Positions 47,296 to 55,123 of a stretch of 64,000 nt of DNA are shown piece by piece (positions within the stretch are counted from its first letter, which is position 1; every line of letters starts with the position of its first letter). This DNA comes from Desulfuromonas sp. CSMB_57 (GTDB taxonomy: Bacteria; Desulfobacterota; Desulfuromonadia; Desulfuromonadales; Syntrophotaleaceae). The stretch lies in the NCBI RefSeq assembly GCF_020194955.2, contig NZ_JAFCIY020000023.1, positions 186,001 through 250,000 of the forward strand. The letters are read 5' to 3'. Under the pieces are notes generated by a model that worked only from the letters and a program-made list of their open reading frames with translations, ran no database searches and had not been told where the DNA came from. Position numbers and translations under genes: made by a program.

Positions 47296-47688
47296 CTTTA
47301 CTGACTCTCCACACCTGCCGTGGGTTTTTAGGCCTCAAAGCGAGTCCTAAAAGGGGGGAAGGATTGTTGGCACATCAGGCGTCCCAATCAAAGTTGGGCT
47401 GGCTCACCGCGCCTCTGAACCCCTCCCGGATCAAAATTATTCCGCTAGGGCTTACCAACCTCACATGCAGGGTAGAGAGCTTTTTACCTGACCTCAATAT
47501 AGTCAAAAAATTCGTTGCAGGCAAGGGCAATCTGTGGCCGAAAAAACAGGTGGTTCTGGCCCCGTTCTTGCTTAATGAGAATGAAGCGCAACCCTTGTCA
47601 GGGCTGCGCGCTTTCAAGACATTTCCTGCGTGCTTCCTGTCACCGCTGCCGGCCAGGAAACAGGGGCCCGGTCGAGAGTTTTTGTATT
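47296..47688. other. Unexplained intergenic region upstream of the Cache-GGDEF gene
   Basis: About 390 bp without a convincing gene. Possible hairpins: TTTTAGG/CCTAAAA (47326-47352) and AGCGCA-CCCT-AGGG-TGCGC (47585-47612). Open frames on both strands (for example 80 codons on minus, 47617-47375) lack ribosome sites and recognisable products. A small RNA or long leader for the downstream gene is possible, as the terminator at 47263 suggests a transcript ending there. Confidence 0.4.
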
Positions 47689-50076
47689 ATGAAGATCCGC
47701 ACCAAAATCAACGGCATGGGCGTATTGCTGGTACTCATGACGGCCGCAACCATGGTCGGCATTGTCGGCGTACAAAAAAGCCGCCTGTCGAATGCCCTGG
47801 TTGCTGAAGTCGATCAGCAGATGCGCATGGAGACCCAAAAGGCGGCCCAAAACGTCTACCTGATGTGCCGGATGATGCAGGAGTCCCTGGACTTAATGCT
47901 GACCAAGAGCATGCGAGTGGCCGTCACGGCTCTGGATGCGGCCGGCGGCATTCGCTTCGGCCCGCGTCAGGTGAGCTGGCAGGCAGTCAATCAATTGACC
48001 GGAGAAGGGCGTCCGGTGGTCTTGCCGGAGTTGCTCATCGGCAACACCTGGCCCGGTCAGGATGTCAGCATGGCCCGCCCCATGCCTCTGGTCGACCGGG
48101 TCCGGGAACTTCAGGGCGTCACCTGTACCGTATTTCAGCGCATCAACGAAGCCGGGGACATGCTGCGGGTGGCGACCAACGTGCCCGATGCCCATGGCCG
48201 GCGGGCCTTGGGCAGTTTCATCCCGGCCCGCCAGCGCGACGGCAGCGCCAATCCCCTCATTCAGAGTCTGTTGGCCGGGCGTGAACACAGCGGTCGGCTG
48301 TTCGTGGTCAACGATTGGTACATGGCCCGCTATCGTCCCCTGTGGGACCGTACCGGCACCCGGGTGGTCGGCGCCCTGTATGTCGGCCAGAAGCAGGACA
48401 GCATCGCCGCCCTGCGCCAGGGCATCACCGACACCGTGGTCGGCAAGACCGGCTATGTGTTCGTCATGGGCGGGCATGGCGAAGGCCGCGGCCGGCTCAT
48501 CGTGCCGCAACCGGGACGGCAGGTGGGCGACTCCCTGCTGCAATCCCATCACTGGGAAACCCGTCAAGTAGCGGAACGCCTGCTGCACAAGGGGGCGCAA
48601 CTGGAGTCGTCCGCGGCCGGCGACGGGATCCCGGTGCATTTCGAGCGTTATCGCTGGCGCAACCAGGGCGAAGAGGAGGCGCGCAGGAAAGTGGCCGCCC
48701 TCAGTTATTTCGAACCCTGGGACTGGGTGATTGCCGCCACCGCCTATGAGGATGACTTTGCCGGGACCTGGCAGAGGCTGGCCGATTCCCTGGATTCGAT
48801 GATTTTCCGCGTCGGCCTGGCCGCTCTGGCCATCACCCTGGTTTCCCTGCTGGCGGGCCGGTTCGTGGCGGGCGGCATCGTGCGGCCCCTGGAGCAGACC
48901 ATCCGCATGTTCGAGCGTATCGGCCAGGGGCGGCTGGACCAGCATCTCGACCTGGAGGCGCGGGATGAAATCGGCCAACTGGCGCGGTCCTTCAACCGTA
49001 TGGTCGGCAATCTGAAAAGCGTAACCGCTTCGCGCAATGAACTGAATCGCGAGATTATCGAACGGACGCGCATCGAGGCGGAACTGCGGGCCATTTCCGA
49101 TCGTCGTCAGGATCTGGAGACCATTGTCAACAGCAGTCCGGCAGTGGCCTTTCTGGGGCGGGTGGTGGAGGAATGGCCCCTGGAATACGTTTCGGAAAAT
49201 ATCCGCCAATTCGGCTATTCGCCCAACGAGTTTACCAGCGGCCGCCTGGCCCTGCTCAATCTGATCCATCCCGCCGATCAGTCCCGCGTCCAAAGTCAGC
49301 TGCAGGAACATGTCGACCAGAATTCCGGGGATCATCTGTCCCTGGAGTTTCGTCTGGTGCAGCGCTCGGCGAATGTCAGCTGGGTGGAGGGCCGCATCTG
49401 GCTGCGGCGGGACAATGCCGGCGCCGTGACCCATTTGCAGGGCGTGTTGCTGGACATCAGCGATCGCAAACAGGCGGAGGAGCGGGTCCAGCAATTGGCC
49501 TTTTTCGATGTGCTGACCGGATTACCCAATCGGGCCCTGTTCCTCAACCGGCTGGAGCAGGCCCTGGCCCAGGCGCAACGTGATGAGCGCCAGCTGGCCC
49601 TGATGTTCATCGACCTCGATCATTTCAAGGACATCAACGATACCTTTGGTCATGCGGTCGGCGATCTGGTGCTGCAGGCCTGTGGCCGCCGCCTGAGCGC
49701 CTGCATCCGTCGCAGCGATACGGTGGCGCGCCTGGGCGGTGACGAAATGATTGTGCTGTTGCCGGGCATCGATGATGCGGCCCAGGTGCGGCCCGTCGGC
49801 GAAAAGATTCTCAAGGTGATGTCGGCGCCCTTCCATCTGCAGGGGCAGCAGCTGTCCGTCACCCCCAGCATCGGCATCGTGCTGTTCCCGCGCGACGGTC
49901 AGGATGTGGATACCCTGCTGCAACGCGCCGACATGGCCATGTACGCCGCCAAACAGGGCGGCCGCAACCGCCTGGAGTACTATCATCCGGAACTGCTGCG
50001 CAACAGCCAGATCATGGTGGTGCGCGCCAATCCTCTGGTGCGCACGGATATTTCCGAAATGCTGACGGGAAGCTGA
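47689..50076 (+). CDS. Membrane sensor diguanylate cyclase: Cache-HAMP-PAS-GGDEF
   Basis: A 795-residue protein. Membrane helix (VLLVLMTAATMVGIVGV); periplasmic Cache region (about 35-360) with GRLFVVNDWYMARYRPLWDR and VVGKTGYVFVMGGHGEGRG; second helix near 370; HAMP (about 385-440); PAS (about 475-600) with YVSENIRQFGYSPNEF; GGDEF domain with LMFIDLDHFKDINDTFGH and ARLGGDEMIVLLPG near 682. The last Phe of GGDEF is Met, a variation found in active cyclases. RRSD upstream fits an I-site. Only a weak ribosome site precedes the ATG at 47689. It ends in a heptamer element. Confidence 0.9.
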   Translation: MKIRTKINGMGVLLVLMTAATMVGIVGVQKSRLSNALVAEVDQQMRMETQKAAQNVYLMCRMMQESLDLMLTKSMRVAVTALDAAGGIRFGPRQVSWQAVNQLTGEGRPVVLPELLIGNTWPGQDVSMARPMPLVDRVRELQGVTCTVFQRINEAGDMLRVATNVPDAHGRRALGSFIPARQRDGSANPLIQSLLAGREHSGRLFVVNDWYMARYRPLWDRTGTRVVGALYVGQKQDSIAALRQGITDTVVGKTGYVFVMGGHGEGRGRLIVPQPGRQVGDSLLQSHHWETRQVAERLLHKGAQLESSAAGDGIPVHFERYRWRNQGEEEARRKVAALSYFEPWDWVIAATAYEDDFAGTWQRLADSLDSMIFRVGLAALAITLVSLLAGRFVAGGIVRPLEQTIRMFERIGQGRLDQHLDLEARDEIGQLARSFNRMVGNLKSVTASRNELNREIIERTRIEAELRAISDRRQDLETIVNSSPAVAFLGRVVEEWPLEYVSENIRQFGYSPNEFTSGRLALLNLIHPADQSRVQSQLQEHVDQNSGDHLSLEFRLVQRSANVSWVEGRIWLRRDNAGAVTHLQGVLLDISDRKQAEERVQQLAFFDVLTGLPNRALFLNRLEQALAQAQRDERQLALMFIDLDHFKDINDTFGHAVGDLVLQACGRRLSACIRRSDTVARLGGDEMIVLLPGIDDAAQVRPVGEKILKVMSAPFHLQGQQLSVTPSIGIVLFPRDGQDVDTLLQRADMAMYAAKQGGRNRLEYYHPELLRNSQIMVVRANPLVRTDISEMLTGS

Positions 50077-50079
50077 GAA

Positions 50080-50227
50080 AGGCAGGCTGAAGGCTGAAGT
50101 CCGAAGACTGAAGGAAGATCAGAAGCAGGCTGAAGGCTGAAGGCTGAAGGAGGTTCAAAGGCAGGCTGAAGGCTGTGATTAAAGGTTTTCGCTTTCCCTT
50201 CAGACTTCAGCCTTCGGGCTTCAGTCT
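50080..50227. repeat. Heptamer element with inverted arms, overlapping the FlhB-like gene
   Basis: Left arm (about 50080-50176): many GGCTGAA units, some degenerate. Right arm (50197-50227): CTTCAGA/CTTCAGC/CTTCGGG units in inverse orientation. The central part TTAAAGGTTTTCG resembles the core 3' half of the 42490 element. The right arm encodes the final codons and stop of the FlhB-like gene. Confidence 0.85.
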
Positions 50228-50488
50228 GCTTTTATTCACCCGATACACAAAGGCGAGGATTTCGGCTACGGCCTGGTAGAGTTCCGGAGGGATTTCCCGG
50301 CCGAGGGGGATGCGGGCCAGCAGCTCCGACAGATCCGGGTCGGCAACGATTTCCACGCCGGCTTCCCGGGCCTTGGCGAGAATGTTTTCCGCGACGGCGC
50401 CATGGCCGCTGGCCACCACCACCGGCGCGCCGGCGCGATTTTGATCGTATTTGAGGGCGACGGCCCTTTTTTTGGTGTTTTTGTCCAT
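50207..50488 (-). CDS. FlhB C-terminal-like protein (EscU/YscU/HrcU export family), stand-alone
   Basis: 93 residues that match only the cytoplasmic C-terminal domain of FlhB: KKRAVALKYDQNRAGAPVVV, ASGHGAVAENILAKAREAGV, LARIPLGREIPPELYQAVAE and ILAFVYRVNK. There are no membrane helices, and the autocleavage NPTH is absent (KKRAVALKY starts where PTHYAVALKY would follow). Such FlhX-like proteins can modulate flagellar export specificity; here the role is inferred. The ATG at 50488 is 5 bp after the fliK stop. The last residues KPEG and the stop are encoded by the heptamer element. Confidence 0.85.
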   Translation of the reverse strand: MDKNTKKRAVALKYDQNRAGAPVVVASGHGAVAENILAKAREAGVEIVADPDLSELLARIPLGREIPPELYQAVAEILAFVYRVNKSRLKPEG

Positions 50489-50492
50489 GGCC

Positions 50493-51512
50493 TCAGATCC
50501 GGGTGTCAAGCAGACCCTGCCCCTCGGGGCGCAATTTTCGCAACAGTTCCTCCCCGGGCGCAACGTCCCCGACGGCGAACAGCAAGGACGCGGAGGCCTC
50601 GGCTTCCAACCTTTGCCGCAGGTCGCCGGACCAGGCTTCCAGCAGGGCGGCCGTCTCATCCCTGGCGCAGGTGAATTTCACCAGGATATCTCCCTCCGCC
50701 CAGAGCACATCGACGCGCATTTCACCCAGTTCCGTCAGATCCAGAAACAGGCTCAGGCGGCACGGCTTTTCCCCGTCTTGGCGGCGTCCCGAAGGCGATT
50801 GTTCGACCAGCAAAAGTCCGCGCTTGAGAAAGGGCAGGGGCAACGGCAGCAGCAAGGCACCCTCCGGCAGCAACTGCAAGTTGAGGCTGCGGGCGTGATC
50901 CAGGAGTTGCTGCAGTTCCCGTCCCTCCGGACCACCGCCCGATTCCTCCCCCGCCAGGGAAGCCGCGGCCTGCTGCAAGGCCCACTGCAGGGTGGCGCGG
51001 CTGTCCTGCTGGTCCGGCTGCAAAACCACCCCTAAATTTTCCAGCAGCACAGCCAGGCTCTGCCCGTCAGCCTCCAAAGGGATGGTATCCAGTTGCCTTG
51101 CCGTCTCCGCCAAAAGGCTTTTTGTTGTTTCATTCCAGCCTGTTGCGCCATTTTTTAATAGTTGGAACAGTTTATGCATATTAGGAAATTGCCGCCACTG
51201 GCCGACCAGCAGCTGCAACAGGGTGGTCATACCGGCGTCCTGGGGTGTGACCAGGCGCTGCAGTTCGATGTGGGGCGCGGTGCTGGTAACACGCAGGGAG
51301 AGTTGTTCCCCGGCGTGCAGGGGTAACCGGCTTTCAGCTCGAACCTGATGCCGTCCCAGTTCCAGCAAGGCCGAATCCCCGTCACTGTGCAGAACCGTCG
51401 CCTGCACAACCTGGCCGGGGCGTAGATCGAGGGGCGGTTTCCGGTCCGAGCCGGGCAAGGCCGGTGTCGGACTGGTTGGTTGGATGGTCAGGGAAGAGGC
51501 AGGAATTTTCAT
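50493..51512 (-). CDS. fliK: Flagellar hook-length control protein, FliK-like
   Basis: A 339-residue protein, the hook ruler and export switch. The N-terminal part has LRPGQVVQATVLHSDGDSAL and LLELGRHQVRAESRLPLHAG, as seen in delta-proteobacterial FliK relatives. The C-terminal FliK domain has LSLFLDLTELGEMRVDVLWA and GDILVKFTCARDETAALLE, followed by a Glu-rich tail. The central Gln/Leu-rich region is low in conservation. No membrane segment. It lies upstream of the FlhB-like gene, which it would be expected to act with. The ribosome site is weak (AAGAAA). Confidence 0.85.
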   Translation of the reverse strand: MKIPASSLTIQPTSPTPALPGSDRKPPLDLRPGQVVQATVLHSDGDSALLELGRHQVRAESRLPLHAGEQLSLRVTSTAPHIELQRLVTPQDAGMTTLLQLLVGQWRQFPNMHKLFQLLKNGATGWNETTKSLLAETARQLDTIPLEADGQSLAVLLENLGVVLQPDQQDSRATLQWALQQAAASLAGEESGGGPEGRELQQLLDHARSLNLQLLPEGALLLPLPLPFLKRGLLLVEQSPSGRRQDGEKPCRLSLFLDLTELGEMRVDVLWAEGDILVKFTCARDETAALLEAWSGDLRQRLEAEASASLLFAVGDVAPGEELLRKLRPEGQGLLDTRI

Positions 51513-51649
51513 ATGGTTTCTTTTCGGCGGTCAGGGCTGATTGCTTAAATCTTTTTGAAACCGGAAAAACCGACCTGAAAACTCTAAAGCATTTGTGATT
51601 TCAGGTCGATATGAATGCTAAACCTGCTCGAAGAGGAAACGAGGTCCCC

Positions 51650-52621
51650 ATGCTTTATACCGCTTTGATTATCGGCGAGTCGGCCCCCACTCGGGAAGGG
51701 GTGGCCGCCTGTCTCAAGGACACCGCCCTGTTCCGGCGCAAGCTTTATTGCGTGGATGCCCGGCGGGCCATCCGCTGGCTGCAGGGTCACACCATCGATA
51801 TGATTTGCTGTGACTGGCGTCCGGAAAACCGCACCGAGGTGGTGCAGTTGCTGGCCGTTCTGCGGCGGCGCACCGAGTGGATGGACCTGCCGGTGGTCCT
51901 GTTTACCGCCGGCGATGATCGCCAGTTGTGGCTCGAGGGCATGGAACTGGGGGTCTGTGACTGCCTGAGCCGGACGGCGCCGGAAGAAGAACTGCAGGTC
52001 AAGCTGCGCTGGCATCTGAAAAACCGCGAACGCATCCAATCCCTGCACCAGTCCCAGTCCAAGCTGGCGCGCATGGCCCTGTCCGACGGCCTGACCGGAC
52101 TGTTCAACCGCGCCTATTTCGATGCCACCATGCAGCAGGAAGTGGCCCGGTGCGTACGCACCGGCAAGCCCCTGTCGCTGCTGATGGTCGATCTGGACCA
52201 TTTCAAGCGCATCAACGATACCCATGGTCATCTGGCCGGCGACAAGGTGCTCGAAAAGGTCGCCGAGGTCCTGACCGCCTGCAGCCGGACTTCCGACACC
52301 GTGTGCCGGTTCGGGGGGGAAGAGTTTGCCCTGATTTTGCCGGAAACGCCCCTGAAAAGCGCCTGCGTGGTGGCCGAGCGCATCCGTGAGGCGATCAACG
52401 AAATGCATATCGGCTTTCCGGTGACGGTCAGCATCGGTGTCGGTTCGGCCAAGGGCTACAAATCCCTGCTGCCGGAACACCTCATTGCCGAAGCCGATGC
52501 CGCCCTCTACGAGGCCAAGCGCCGCGGCCGCAACCGCAGCGAAGCCTCTCTGTTCAGTCAGGGACTGATGCCGGATCTGAGCTTTTTCCGCAGGTTCAAC
52601 CCGGCGGCGGCTTCGGCCTGA
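51650..52621 (+). CDS. Response regulator-like diguanylate cyclase (REC-GGDEF)
   Basis: About 323 residues. The REC domain (1-125) contains IDMICCDWRPENRTEVVQ with the Asp acceptor, but the first residues (YTALIIGESAPTREGVA) lack the usual acidic pair, so phosphorylation may be weak. The GGDEF domain has LLMVDLDHFKRINDTHGHLA and VCRFGGEEFALILP near residue 221, with an intact RTSD I-site. It is a predicted active, product-inhibited cyclase. I chose the ATG at 51650 after GAGG; an ATG at 51611 is possible. It is the only plus-strand gene inside the minus-strand flagellar block and convergent to the PilZ gene. Confidence 0.88.
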   Translation: MLYTALIIGESAPTREGVAACLKDTALFRRKLYCVDARRAIRWLQGHTIDMICCDWRPENRTEVVQLLAVLRRRTEWMDLPVVLFTAGDDRQLWLEGMELGVCDCLSRTAPEEELQVKLRWHLKNRERIQSLHQSQSKLARMALSDGLTGLFNRAYFDATMQQEVARCVRTGKPLSLLMVDLDHFKRINDTHGHLAGDKVLEKVAEVLTACSRTSDTVCRFGGEEFALILPETPLKSACVVAERIREAINEMHIGFPVTVSIGVGSAKGYKSLLPEHLIAEADAALYEAKRRGRNRSEASLFSQGLMPDLSFFRRFNPAAASA

Positions 52622-52635
52622 CTCTAACGGGATTT

Positions 52636-53331
52636 TCAGGACGAAGCCAGCAACATGCCCAGAAAGCGGGCCCGGCTTTGCATGTTCTTGAACTGCTCCG
52701 TCAGGCAGAACAACTCGATGCGCTCCGTATCCAGGGGCAGAATATCCGCAAACGCCAGGGCCGTTTTATGGCCCTTTTCTGTTTTGGCCCCCATCCGCAG
52801 CACCGTCCCCAGGCAGTCGATATGTTCCAGGGTGGCGGCAGGCAGAATCATGCTCAGCCGCACCTGCTCTTCCAGCTTGAAACACTCCTCGCTGAAAAAA
52901 CCCAGGCCGTTGCTGCTCAGACTCACCCGTCGCCGCACCGGTGGCCGGACCCGGGCTGCGGCAGGCCGGTCAGCGTTCGGCCGACAGCTCAGATAGATTT
53001 CCGTGTCGACCCGCAGGTTGTTACGGGTATGAGTGCCGGACTGGCTGGAGAGGATTTGCAGGCGAATCTGACGGGGATGGGAGAGGGACAGGGCCCGACC
53101 CTTCAGGGACAGATACTGCATGCCCTGCTCGCAGTGCAACTGCCACTCGCCGTTGGGGTCCAGGCCGGGAATCGGCCACATGAGAGGGAAGATCTGGACG
53201 TCCATCTGGCCATCACCCAGTTTGCGGGCCAGGCCATCCACCACCATGGGTGATTTCTCGTCCGTCGGCACTCTGATTTCCACCAGATGCCAGTCATCGA
53301 AGATGGGGCGCAGGGTTTCAGGCCAAGTCAT
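52636..53331 (-). CDS. PilZ domain protein, YcgR-like (divergent)
   Basis: A 231-residue protein with an N-terminal YcgR_N-like beta region (about 10-95) and a C-terminal PilZ region. The RxxxR motif is RNNLR near residue 103; the second motif, normally D/NxSxxG, reads SLSSNGLGF, so the Asn/Asp is replaced and c-di-GMP binding may be weaker. It ends LFCLTEQFKNMQSRARFLG. No strong ribosome site at 53331. It lies 97 bp downstream of a more canonical PilZ gene. Confidence 0.75.
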   Translation of the reverse strand: MTWPETLRPIFDDWHLVEIRVPTDEKSPMVVDGLARKLGDGQMDVQIFPLMWPIPGLDPNGEWQLHCEQGMQYLSLKGRALSLSHPRQIRLQILSSQSGTHTRNNLRVDTEIYLSCRPNADRPAAARVRPPVRRRVSLSSNGLGFFSEECFKLEEQVRLSMILPAATLEHIDCLGTVLRMGAKTEKGHKTALAFADILPLDTERIELFCLTEQFKNMQSRARFLGMLLASS

Positions 53332-53428
53332 GGATTTGACAGATGCCCCCTTTTACGGCTGGTGAAAACCGCCGGTGCCTGCCAGGGATGCGCTTTTTCA
53401 TCTCATGGAAGCGGCGGATGGACCCGAT

Positions 53429-54109
53429 TCAATGCCACTCACGGGTCCGGACCTTGTTGCGCAGTATTTCCCGCTGACGGGCCAGGCAACCGGCAACGAT
53501 TTTGTCCCGGTCGGCGGAGGCCAGTTCGTAAAACTGCAGGGCTACCTGCAGCACCCCGTCCTCGCCGTAACAGGTGCGCACCACCTCGGCCCGGCAGGTC
53601 AGCACCTCCCCGGAGGCCGGCAACTGCAGCTGCAACTCGAGCTGGTCGAAGCGGCTCCATTCCTCGGGCAGGGGCAAGCGGATGCCGCAACCGCTGAGGT
53701 TGACCATGGTCCTGAGGATCTGGAACGGCGGCGGTTCCTCTTGATCCGGCGCCACCGGGCGGTAGCCGACCTCCATTTCCATGTCGACCCGGAAGAACTC
53801 CCGTTCCCGCAAGGGTTTGGGCGGGGCCAGGGCCTTGACCAGCAGGTCGCAGGGCCCCAAAATCTTTTCGATGCGGGTCTGCAGCTTGAAGGGGCGGCCC
53901 TGCACCCCGTACAGCAGCAGGCATTCGGCATGGCGGTGAAACTGGTGATGCCAGGAACGGCTGGTCGGCAAGGCTACTTCCAACAGGTTGCCGCTGCGAT
54001 AGCGGACCATGACATCGATGGTGGCTGAGCCGTTCTCCGTGGCAGGCAGCATGATGCGCACGGTGCGGCCGTCGCGAAAGTGTTCCATGGTCTCCGATAT
54101 ACTTTCCAT
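53429..54109 (-). CDS. PilZ domain protein, YcgR-like flagellar brake
   Basis: About 226 residues. The N-terminal part (DGRTVRIMLPATENGSATID) is YcgR_N-like. The PilZ domain carries REREFFRVDMEMEVGYRP (RxxxR) and MVNLSGCGIRLPLP (NxSxxG), the complete c-di-GMP-binding pair. YcgR binds the flagellar motor to slow swimming in enteric bacteria; position in the flagellar block supports a motility role. The start is uncertain (54109, or ATG 54085 nearby). It lies 76 bp after the FliT-like gene. Confidence 0.85.
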   Translation of the reverse strand: MESISETMEHFRDGRTVRIMLPATENGSATIDVMVRYRSGNLLEVALPTSRSWHHQFHRHAECLLLYGVQGRPFKLQTRIEKILGPCDLLVKALAPPKPLREREFFRVDMEMEVGYRPVAPDQEEPPPFQILRTMVNLSGCGIRLPLPEEWSRFDQLELQLQLPASGEVLTCRAEVVRTCYGEDGVLQVALQFYELASADRDKIVAGCLARQREILRNKVRTREWH

Positions 54110-54185
54110 GAGCAAGGCACAGTTCAGGGGTTCATGGGACCCGATGCACGGAGTACCGGGCATCCGGGTGAATACTGCGCCGATA

Positions 54186-54605
54186 TTACCAGCTGCCAAC
54201 AATTCTGGAAACCTTTTCTTCCTGGCTGGTCTTATATCCTCCCAGGGCCGTCAGTCCCTGTTGCAGGCGCTGCAGTTCCTCGCCGATGAGCGCCTTGCGG
54301 GTGCGGGCCTGTTCCTCCAGTTCGCGGCATTGGCGGACGATGGCCGCCATCAGCTCCAGCCGGCGGCTGAATTCGGGCCGACGGCGCAGCAGTTCCTGGT
54401 CCTGCTGCCAGCACCCGGCCAACCGGGCATCCAGGTCCCGGGTGCGATCCTGCAGGGCCAGCCAGCGTTCCTGAGCCTGGATCAAGTCCTCCGGTCGATC
54501 CGTCTCCATGGCTCTGGCGACCTCTTGCAGACTCTCCTCCAGTTCCGCGTAGGCAGCCACCGAAGCCGCCATCAGGGCAACGCTGTCCGGCCCCGGCGCC
54601 GTCAC
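54186..54605 (-). CDS. Flagellar chaperone FliT-like
   Basis: About 139 residues, all helical, rich in Glu/Gln/Arg/Leu (LMAAIVRQCRELEEQARTRK), with no signal or motif of its own. Its place just after fliS and a GTG start whose bases overlap the fliS stop (GTGA) point to FliT, the FliD chaperone; FliT sequences are poorly conserved, so size and context carry most of the weight. AAGG lies 8 bases before GTG 54605. Confidence 0.65.
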   Translation of the reverse strand: MTAPGPDSVALMAASVAAYAELEESLQEVARAMETDRPEDLIQAQERWLALQDRTRDLDARLAGCWQQDQELLRRRPEFSRRLELMAAIVRQCRELEEQARTRKALIGEELQRLQQGLTALGGYKTSQEEKVSRIVGSW

Positions 54606-55039
54606 AGACAGGCCTTCATGGGCTGGTAGGCGGCCCCGGGCACCGCCGCCGGCACCGGCTGGGTTTCGTTGCGGGCGATGTCGATGGCCTGTTTCCAGGT
54701 ATTGCGCAGATCGCACAGCATGCCCTCAACCCGGCTCAGGGGTTGGGGGTCGTTGCTGGTGTTGGTCTGGATCATTTCCCGGATCATGTAGTCATACAGG
54801 GCATCCAGGTTGGCCGCGATCTCTCCGCCGACCTTGTGATCGAGAGTGTTGCGGAACTCCATGACGATGGCCATGGCCTTCCGGATGCCTTCCGCCTTGG
54901 CGCCGCGATCGCCGCTGCTGATGCCCTCCAGGGCCTGGCGCGTGAAGCGGATGGCACCATCGTAGAGCATGAGCAGGATCTGCTCCCGCGATGCGGTGGT
55001 GACCTGGTTGCTTTGGTATTGGTTGTAATAGGCGTTCAT
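54602..55039 (-). CDS. fliS: Flagellin export chaperone FliS
   Basis: A 145-residue helical chaperone that keeps flagellin unfolded for export. YYNQYQSNQVTTASREQILL and MLYDGAIRFTRQALEGI are the FliS signature; DYMIREMIQTNTSNDPQPLS belongs to the flagellin-binding groove. It has usual family length with an extra Pro/Ala tail. It is between fliD and the FliT-like gene. Confidence 0.95.
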   Translation of the reverse strand: MNAYYNQYQSNQVTTASREQILLMLYDGAIRFTRQALEGISSGDRGAKAEGIRKAMAIVMEFRNTLDHKVGGEIAANLDALYDYMIREMIQTNTSNDPQPLSRVEGMLCDLRNTWKQAIDIARNETQPVPAAVPGAAYQPMKACL

Positions 55040-55123
55040 ATGGGCTCAATCCTTCCCTGGTTGAGGTTCCCGATTTTTCAATTGCGTATCAAGTTGTTTG
55101 CCATGACAGGCAAATCGACTTGT

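Noticed and set aside
47296-47688. c-di-GMP (GEMM) riboswitch upstream of the Cache-GGDEF gene
   Set aside because: I looked for the conserved GEMM core and saw only unrelated hairpins; a covariance-model search would be needed to exclude it.
47893-49494. 533-codon open frame antisense to the Cache-HAMP-PAS-GGDEF gene
   Set aside because: No motif, no start support; the plus strand has continuous domain signatures.
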